Below are positions 33,759 through 38,119 of a stretch of 38,119 nucleotides of DNA, in pieces (the first letter of the stretch is position 1; the number at the start of each line of letters is the position of its first letter). The translations under genes were made by a program, and so were the position numbers. The notes beneath the pieces were generated by a model that searched no databases, was not told the DNA's origin, and saw only the letters and a list, made by a program, of their open reading frames with translations. Location of the stretch: assembly GCF_004348995.1 (NCBI RefSeq), contig NZ_SMKQ01000069.1, forward strand, positions 1-38,119, read 5' to 3'. Origin of the DNA: Nonomuraea terrae (GTDB lineage Bacteria; Actinomycetota; Actinomycetes; Streptosporangiales; Streptosporangiaceae).

Positions 33759-34372
33759 CGTCCGTCCTCCAGCGTGAGCCGGGGCGCGGTGGCCGCGCCG
33801 CCCAGCCTGACCAGCCTCACCGTGATCGTCGCCCCCGGCGGGAAGCACAGGCTGCTGCCCGCGGGCACGTCCAGCCGGTGACCGCGCGCCGCCTCCCGGT
33901 CGAACGACAGCGCCGCGTTGGCCTGCCAGAACGGGTAGTGCGACGAGACGTGCACGTCCACGTCCGCGGTGTTCGTCACCTCGATCTCCAGCCGTGCGCG
34001 GCCGGGCGCCAGGGCCGCGTCGGCCCGCGCCGCCGGCATCACCGCCCCGGGGTCACCGGGCCCCGGCTGCCGGCCCAGCGGGTCGTCGACGGCCACGAGC
34101 GCCGTCCCCGCGGGGAAGAGCGCGTCCACCTCGACCCGGCGGACCAGCGCCGCGACGCCGGGCTTGGCCTCTTCGGCGCGCACCGCGCCGCGGCCCGCCG
34201 CGATCACCTCCTCCATCGGCAGCCCGTCCCATGCCGCCTCGAACACCGCGTCGGCGACCAGCGCGATCACCTCGGGCGCGGACAGCCTCGCGCCCCGCGC
34301 GCGGCGGCGGCGGGCCAGCTCGGCCACGGTGAACACGGTCAGCCGGTCGTGCTCCGCCGGAGTCAGATGCAT
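33755..34372 (-). CDS. ureAB: fused urease gamma-beta subunit (UreA-UreB)
   Basis: Residues 1-100 are UreA (MHLTPAEHDRLTVFTVAELA, then VEVDALFPAGTALVAVDDPL) and residues about 108-205 are UreB, joined by a Pro/Gly-rich linker; such fusions are known in ureases. The very conserved UreB motif SHYHFFEVN reads SHYPFWQAN (144-152), and the UreB tail stops earlier than usual without the FRG-VMG end. With the alpha-like protein it should form the urease-type heterotrimer. It starts 9 bases after the amidinohydrolase-like stop and overlaps the alpha start by 4 bases. It is divergent from canonical UreB in the same way as its alpha partner, which suggests joint evolution of the complex. Confidence 0.88.
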   Translation of the reverse strand: MHLTPAEHDRLTVFTVAELARRRRARGARLSAPEVIALVADAVFEAAWDGLPMEEVIAAGRGAVRAEEAKPGVAALVRRVEVDALFPAGTALVAVDDPLGRQPGPGDPGAVMPAARADAALAPGRARLEIEVTNTADVDVHVSSHYPFWQANAALSFDREAARGHRLDVPAGSSLCFPPGATITVRLVRLGGAATAPRLTLEDGR

Positions 34373-34381
34373 CGGGCGCCC

Positions 34382-35380
34382 CTACCAGTCGCGGACGAGT
34401 TCCATGGTGGAGCAGTGGATGCCGCCGCCGTTCTTCAGGATCTCGTCGTACGGCACCGGCACGATCTCCACGCCCTCGGCGGCCAGCCGGTCGGCGGTGC
34501 GGACACAGTGGGCCGGGAACAGCAGCCGGCGCGGCCGGACGGTGAGCGAGTTGCAGGCGTACTGCTCGTCGGGGTGCGGCGAGACGACCTTGATCCCGAG
34601 GTCGTCCAGCCGGGCCAGGAACTCGTACGGCAGGCGGTGGGTGTTGGCCAGCGCGAGGTCGTCGTCCACCATGTGGAACTGCCCGTCCACGTGGATCGTG
34701 TATCCCGGCAGCGGCACGGTCACCAGCTCGATGCCGAGCGGCTCCAGGATCGCGGCGAGCTGCCGCGCCCCCTCCGGGTTGCAGCGGATCGACAGGCCGA
34801 AGACCGCCAGGTCGCGCCGGAGCTTGACGAACGTGCCGCCCTCGGCGAGCCCCGTGCCGGTGATCGTGCCGAGGATCGGCATGCCGAGCGCGGCCACCGT
34901 CCGGGTGATCGACGCCTCCTCGCCGCGCCGCATGCGCGGCGCCAGCCGGGTGATGACGGCTCCGCCGGGCACGGTCAGCATCGGGTCGCGGGTGAACACC
35001 GACTTGGTGTGCTCCGGCATCTCGGGCGCCTCGACGACCTCGACGTCCTCGGCCCGCAGCGCGGACAGCAGGGCCGCGTGCTGCTCCATCACCAGCTGCA
35101 TGTTCGGCGCCTTGCCGCCGCGCCAGTACCAGCGCCGCCGCGGATCGACGAGCGCGCCGGCGCGTGGGTCCCACGCCTCCTCGGTGATGGCGGCCAGGCC
35201 GCTCGCGGGGCGGCGTACCAGCACCGTGCGCAGCGGGCTCACCTCGTCGGCGGCTCCCCACCGGCGGCCCCAGTAGCGCTCCAGCTCGGCCGGGTCGTGG
35301 AAGGCCGGCTCCGGCTCGGGGCCCACCAGCTTGTGGTAGTAGTGCTCGGGCTGAACGCCGTCGTCGGCGATCGCGTTCAT
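34382..35380 (-). CDS. arginine-deiminase / amidinotransferase superfamily enzyme
   Basis: The 332-residue protein shows the guanidino-modifying alpha/beta-propeller core: VFTRDPMLTVPGG (128-140), LAEGGTFVKL (178-187, Glu180), GYTIHVDGQFHMVDD (226-240, His230 and Asp232) and GGGIHCSTMEL (318-328) with catalytic Cys323. The opening 45 residues are unusual and rich in Tyr, Pro and His. The family includes arginine and agmatine deiminases, dimethylargininase and arginine:glycine amidinotransferase. Position in the operon suggests it removes or transfers the amidino group of an imported guanidino compound, making a ureido product or urea for the urease-like complex. Which chemistry it does is not settled by sequence alone. 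Confidence 0.88.
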   Translation of the reverse strand: MNAIADDGVQPEHYYHKLVGPEPEPAFHDPAELERYWGRRWGAADEVSPLRTVLVRRPASGLAAITEEAWDPRAGALVDPRRRWYWRGGKAPNMQLVMEQHAALLSALRAEDVEVVEAPEMPEHTKSVFTRDPMLTVPGGAVITRLAPRMRRGEEASITRTVAALGMPILGTITGTGLAEGGTFVKLRRDLAVFGLSIRCNPEGARQLAAILEPLGIELVTVPLPGYTIHVDGQFHMVDDDLALANTHRLPYEFLARLDDLGIKVVSPHPDEQYACNSLTVRPRRLLFPAHCVRTADRLAAEGVEIVPVPYDEILKNGGGIHCSTMELVRDW

Positions 35381-35399
35381 GGTCGGTCCTTTCCGTACG

Positions 35400-36683
35400 T
35401 CACAGTTCCGCGACCCGGAGCCGCTGCGCGGCCACGGCGGCGAACAGGGTGATCAGCGAGAATACGCAGAGCATCGCCGCGAGCGACCACAGACTGCCGC
35501 CGGTGGCGGCCAGCAGGGCGGTCGCGGCCAGCGGCACGAACCCGCTGATCGCCCCGGAGACGTTGTACGACAGCCCCACCCCGGAGTACCGCACCTCGCT
35601 GCTGAACATCTCACTGAGCAACTGCCCGCAGGCGGCGTAACTGACCGACACCAGCACCAGGCCGGCCACCATCGCGATCGCGAGGCTCCACGCGGTGCCC
35701 AGGCCGACCAGCCAGAAGATCGGGAACGCCGCCACGGCCGACGCCGCCGCCCCCCAGACCGCCACCGGTCCGGGCCCGACGCGGTCGGCGATCCGGCCGA
35801 ACACCGGATAGAGGCACAGGTTGAGGAAGGAGCCGCAGACCGCGGCGTTGAGCAGCACCGTACGGTCGATGCCGACGGTGTCGGCGCCGTAGTTGGTCAG
35901 GTACGTGCCGGCCAGGTAGTAGCCGCCGATCCCGACGAACGACACGGCGATGCCCACGACCAGCCGCCCGCCGCCGGTGCGGAAAAGCTCGACGAGCGGC
36001 CGCTTGGCGGCGCGCTGCTGGACCAGCATCTCCTGGAACACCGGCGACTCGTCCACCCTGCTGCGCACCCAGAGCGCGATCAGCAGCAGCGGGAAGCCCA
36101 GCAGGAACGGGATACGCCAGCCCCACGACTCGAACTGAGCGTCCGGCAGCAGGCTGACCAGCGCGAACACGCCCGTTGCCGTCAGCGAGCCCACCGGCGA
36201 GCCCATCTGCGGCATCACGCCGTAGATGCCGCGCTTCTCCTTCGGCGCGTGCTCGACCGCCAGCGTGGCCGCGCCGCTCCACTCGCCGCCGACCGACAGG
36301 CCCTGCAGCAGGCGCAACGTGGCCAGCAGGATCGGCGCCGCCACGCCGATCTGCGCGTACGTCGGCAGCAGGCCGATGCAGCCGGTGACGACGCCGATGA
36401 GCACGACGGTCACCATCAGGATGCGGCGCCTGCCGTACCGGTCGCCGAGGTGACCGAACACGGCCGCGCCGACAGGCCGGGCGACGAAGCCGACACCGAA
36501 CGTGGCGAACGAGGCCATCGTGCCGGCGACCGGGCTCAGCTCGGGGAAGAACTGGGTGTTGAAGACCAGCGCCGCCGCCGTGCCGTAGACGTAGTAGTCG
36601 TACCATTCCAGCGCGGTGCCCGCGAAGGCGCCCAGCGCGACCGTCCTCGGATTGCTCTGCGCGGCTCGTGCCGTGGTTTGCAT
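35400..36683 (-). CDS. MHS-type major facilitator transporter
   Basis: The 427-residue protein has 12 hydrophobic segments. The family motif RPVGAAVFGHLGDRYGRRR marks the loop between TM2 and TM3, and the LEWYDYYVYGTAAAL opening is typical of the metabolite:H+ symporter (MHS) group that takes up organic acids and zwitterions such as proline, betaine and alpha-ketoglutarate. ATG 36683 follows CAGGGTG. It is the first gene of the operon with the amidinohydrolase-like and urease-like genes and is divergent from the PucR-type regulator. It is the obvious importer of the pathway substrate, which is likely a small polar or zwitterionic nitrogen compound. Confidence 0.92.
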   Translation of the reverse strand: MQTTARAAQSNPRTVALGAFAGTALEWYDYYVYGTAAALVFNTQFFPELSPVAGTMASFATFGVGFVARPVGAAVFGHLGDRYGRRRILMVTVVLIGVVTGCIGLLPTYAQIGVAAPILLATLRLLQGLSVGGEWSGAATLAVEHAPKEKRGIYGVMPQMGSPVGSLTATGVFALVSLLPDAQFESWGWRIPFLLGFPLLLIALWVRSRVDESPVFQEMLVQQRAAKRPLVELFRTGGGRLVVGIAVSFVGIGGYYLAGTYLTNYGADTVGIDRTVLLNAAVCGSFLNLCLYPVFGRIADRVGPGPVAVWGAAASAVAAFPIFWLVGLGTAWSLAIAMVAGLVLVSVSYAACGQLLSEMFSSEVRYSGVGLSYNVSGAISGFVPLAATALLAATGGSLWSLAAMLCVFSLITLFAAVAAQRLRVAEL

Positions 36684-36698
36684 GGTGACACCCTGCCG

Positions 36699-36725
36699 TG
36701 CGCTTGACCTGCGCTTCAAGCGCAG
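36699..36725. promoter_or_regulatory. 17-base palindrome plus extra half-site in the divergent promoter
   Basis: CTGCGCTT-C-AAGCGCAG (36709-36725) is perfectly symmetric. The half-site TGCGCTT also occurs at 36699-36705, exactly 11 bases before its copy in the palindrome (36710-36716). The element lies between the divergent transporter and PucR-type genes and is the best candidate for the regulator's operator. Confidence 0.6.
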
Positions 36726-36747
36726 ATCGACACCCGCGTACCGTCGC

Positions 36748-36766
36748 TAGACTGTGCACTTGCACA
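36748..36766. promoter_or_regulatory. second palindrome and possible -10 box for the PucR-type gene
   Basis: TGTGCA-CT-TGCACA (36753-36766) is perfectly symmetric and begins on the last base of TAGACT (36748-36753), a fair -10 element. TCGACA at 36727-36732 is a weak -35 with a short 15-base spacer. The palindrome would cover the start point of the regulator gene, which suits negative autoregulation. Confidence 0.45.
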
Positions 36767-36785
36767 ACGAGGGAGGCATCAGCGG

Positions 36786-37922
36786 ATGACGTCCAAGGTG
36801 GTCGAGCGGCTCTCCCGCCGGCTCCTGCGCGACGTCGGCCCGCTCGCCGACCGGTTCCTCGCCGAGCTCGCCGCGACCAGGGCCTACGACGGCGCCGCCG
36901 TTCCCGACGGTGTCCTGCTGGCCGACGCCCGCCGCAGCCTGGAGCTGATCCTGCGGCGCGTCGGCGGGTTGCCGCTGCCGGAGCACATCGCGGGCGCCTC
37001 CGCCGAGATCGGCGCGGCGCGGGCCGAGGCGGGCGTGCCGCTGGACACGCTGCTGCAGGCGGTACGCCTCGACGCCCGGGTCGTCTGGCAGGAGCTGCGC
37101 CTGCACGCCGACCCCTGCGACCTGGACAGCCTGGTGGCCGGGGCGCCTCAGGTCTGGGAGGCGGTGGAGCACCACTCCATGGGCATCATGGCCGCCTACC
37201 AGCAGCGGGTGCTGGAGATGGCCCAGGAACGGCAGGACGAGCGGGCGCGGTGGTTCGCGCGGCTGCTGGAGTGCGACGGCCGCCATCCCGACATCCGGCG
37301 GCAGGTGGCCACCGTGCTGGGGCTCGACGAGGGCGCGGCGTTCGCCGTCGTCGCCTTCCCGCCCGGCCCCCTTCCTCGTTCCGTACGCGAGCAGCTCGAC
37401 GTGCTGGGCATCCGCCGGCACACCCAGGACCGCCCGGCCGGCTCCATCGCCGTGCTGCAACTGCCCGCCCGCTCCAACAGCGCGGCCGAGGGCTGGTTCC
37501 GCGGTGTCCGCTGCGCCGTGAGCCCCGTCGTGGACGGTCTCGCCGAGGTGCCCCGGGCCGTACGCCTGGCCGAGCTCAGCGTGTACGCCCTGCCGCCCGA
37601 CGCCTCGGGGCCGCGCGCCACCCGCGACCTGTGGCCGGCGATCGCGGCGGGCGCGCTCGGCGAGTTCCGGGCCGACCTCGTCCGCGACGCGCTCGGCGGG
37701 CTCGCCGACCTGCCCGCCCGGGACATCGCCCGGCTGCTGGAAACCGTCGAACGCTACCTGTCGACGGGGTCGGTCGCGGAGACGGCGCGGCAGCTCTACT
37801 GCCACCGCAACACGATCCTGAACCGCCTGCGCCAGTTCACCGCGGCCACCGGCCGCGACATCATGACCTCGACCGACGCCACCGTCATCACCCTGGCCCT
37901 GCACGCCCGCGCCTACGAGTGA
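36786..37922 (+). CDS. PucR/CdaR-type transcriptional regulator
   Basis: The 378-residue protein has an N-terminal helical sensory region (1-150), a central GGDEF-like degenerate domain (about 160-290) and the C-terminal PucR HTH LLETVERYLSTGSVAETARQ followed by LYCHRNTILNRLRQFTAATG (about 317-356). Members of this family control purine-, allantoin-, sugar-diacid- and amino-acid-catabolism genes in response to a pathway intermediate. A GAGGGAGG precedes the ATG. It is divergent from the transporter-amidinohydrolase-urease operon and should control it through the palindromes in the 102-base gap. That points to a nitrogen-scavenging role. Confidence 0.92.
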   Translation: MTSKVVERLSRRLLRDVGPLADRFLAELAATRAYDGAAVPDGVLLADARRSLELILRRVGGLPLPEHIAGASAEIGAARAEAGVPLDTLLQAVRLDARVVWQELRLHADPCDLDSLVAGAPQVWEAVEHHSMGIMAAYQQRVLEMAQERQDERARWFARLLECDGRHPDIRRQVATVLGLDEGAAFAVVAFPPGPLPRSVREQLDVLGIRRHTQDRPAGSIAVLQLPARSNSAAEGWFRGVRCAVSPVVDGLAEVPRAVRLAELSVYALPPDASGPRATRDLWPAIAAGALGEFRADLVRDALGGLADLPARDIARLLETVERYLSTGSVAETARQLYCHRNTILNRLRQFTAATGRDIMTSTDATVITLALHARAYE

Positions 37923-38052
37923 CCATGCCGCCGGCGCACGCGGACTTGTCCGTACCTCCGGATCCGCGTCCAGGGCCTTGGCGATGCGTTCGAGCACCGG
38001 CGGCGTCGGAACGGCCTCGAACCGCACCGCGAGGTTCCTTCATCGGCCCAGC

Positions 38053-38105
38053 CTGACCGTGGTGAAGGGACGCGTGCGCGCCTCTTCACCACGTGGGTGG
38101 GTCAG
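38053..38105. repeat. long imperfect inverted repeat at the window edge
   Basis: Arms GTGGTGAAG (38059-38067) and CTTCACCAC (38084-38092) are perfect and separated by 16 bases. Outer arms CTGACC (38053-38058) and GGTCAG (38100-38105) extend the pairing. It may be a terminator or an operator for a gene just outside the window. The rest of 37923-38119 shows no convincing gene; a minus-strand frame (VRFEAVPTPPVLERIAKALD) is open there but not recognised. Confidence 0.45.
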
Positions 38106-38119
38106 GTGCCGGTCGGGGT

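Noticed and set aside
37923..38119. Minus-strand coding frame starting near 38027 (VRFEAVPTPPVLERIAKALD)
   Set aside because: The text looks protein-like for about 30 residues, but I recognise no family, there is no clear start signal, and the frame runs into the antisense of the PucR-type gene.

Overview
The window is chromosomal DNA of a very high-G+C actinobacterium. The evidence is the G/C-saturated third codon positions, an Lsr2 nucleoid protein, PucR, SpoIIE-phosphatase and NarL-type regulators, a DinB/mycothiol-type protein, many GTG starts and two cytochrome P450s. It looks like an accessory region of a Streptomyces/Nonomuraea-type filamentous actinomycete; the family is inferred, not shown. 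I see no rRNA, tRNA, CRISPR array, integrase or insertion sequence.

Left part (1-9 kb): the end of a DinB-like gene overlaps a MalY/PatB aminotransferase. Facing it is a TetR-P450 pair with a clear inverted-repeat operator. Next comes a DUF418 membrane protein read in frame into a SAM methyltransferase, divergent from a GbsR/MarR-type regulator with an extra N-terminal HTH, and then an S41 peptidase tail-to-tail with a KtrB/TrkH potassium channel subunit. A signal peptidase fragment without its catalytic residues follows.

Middle (9-20 kb): an unknown 8-TM protein, a HupE/UreJ-like protein and a 1.3-kaa secreted metallophosphoesterase with three copies of a Cys-pair module. After these are an FMN reductase divergent from a MarR regulator with operator-like palindromes, a short run of small-molecule enzyme genes (SRPBCC, a frameshifted aldo/keto reductase, a deleted SDR remnant, an alpha/beta hydrolase) and lsr2.

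Right-middle (20-32 kb): an ABC exporter-histidine kinase-response regulator operon, an epimerase-like gene, a P450 frameshifted just after its heme cysteine, an SDR, a small protein coupled to a Tat-exported amidase that is frameshifted at its nucleophile motif, a PAS-GAF-SpoIIE phosphatase, a DUF4232-type lipoprotein and a GNAT acetyltransferase.

Right end (32-38 kb): the most interesting locus. A PucR-type regulator is divergent from a minus-strand operon of MHS-type transporter, arginine-deiminase/amidinotransferase-superfamily enzyme, fused urease gamma-beta subunit and urease alpha-like subunit. The alpha-like protein keeps every nickel ligand but has lost several canonical urease pocket and flap motifs. 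This suggests a pathway that imports a guanidino or ureido compound and releases its nitrogen, perhaps with a urease paralogue of altered specificity.

Three genes (aldo/keto reductase, P450, amidase) carry single simple frameshifts, and a fourth (DUF418-methyltransferase) may have lost a stop codon. Either this accessory region is decaying or the assembly has indel errors; raw reads would settle which.
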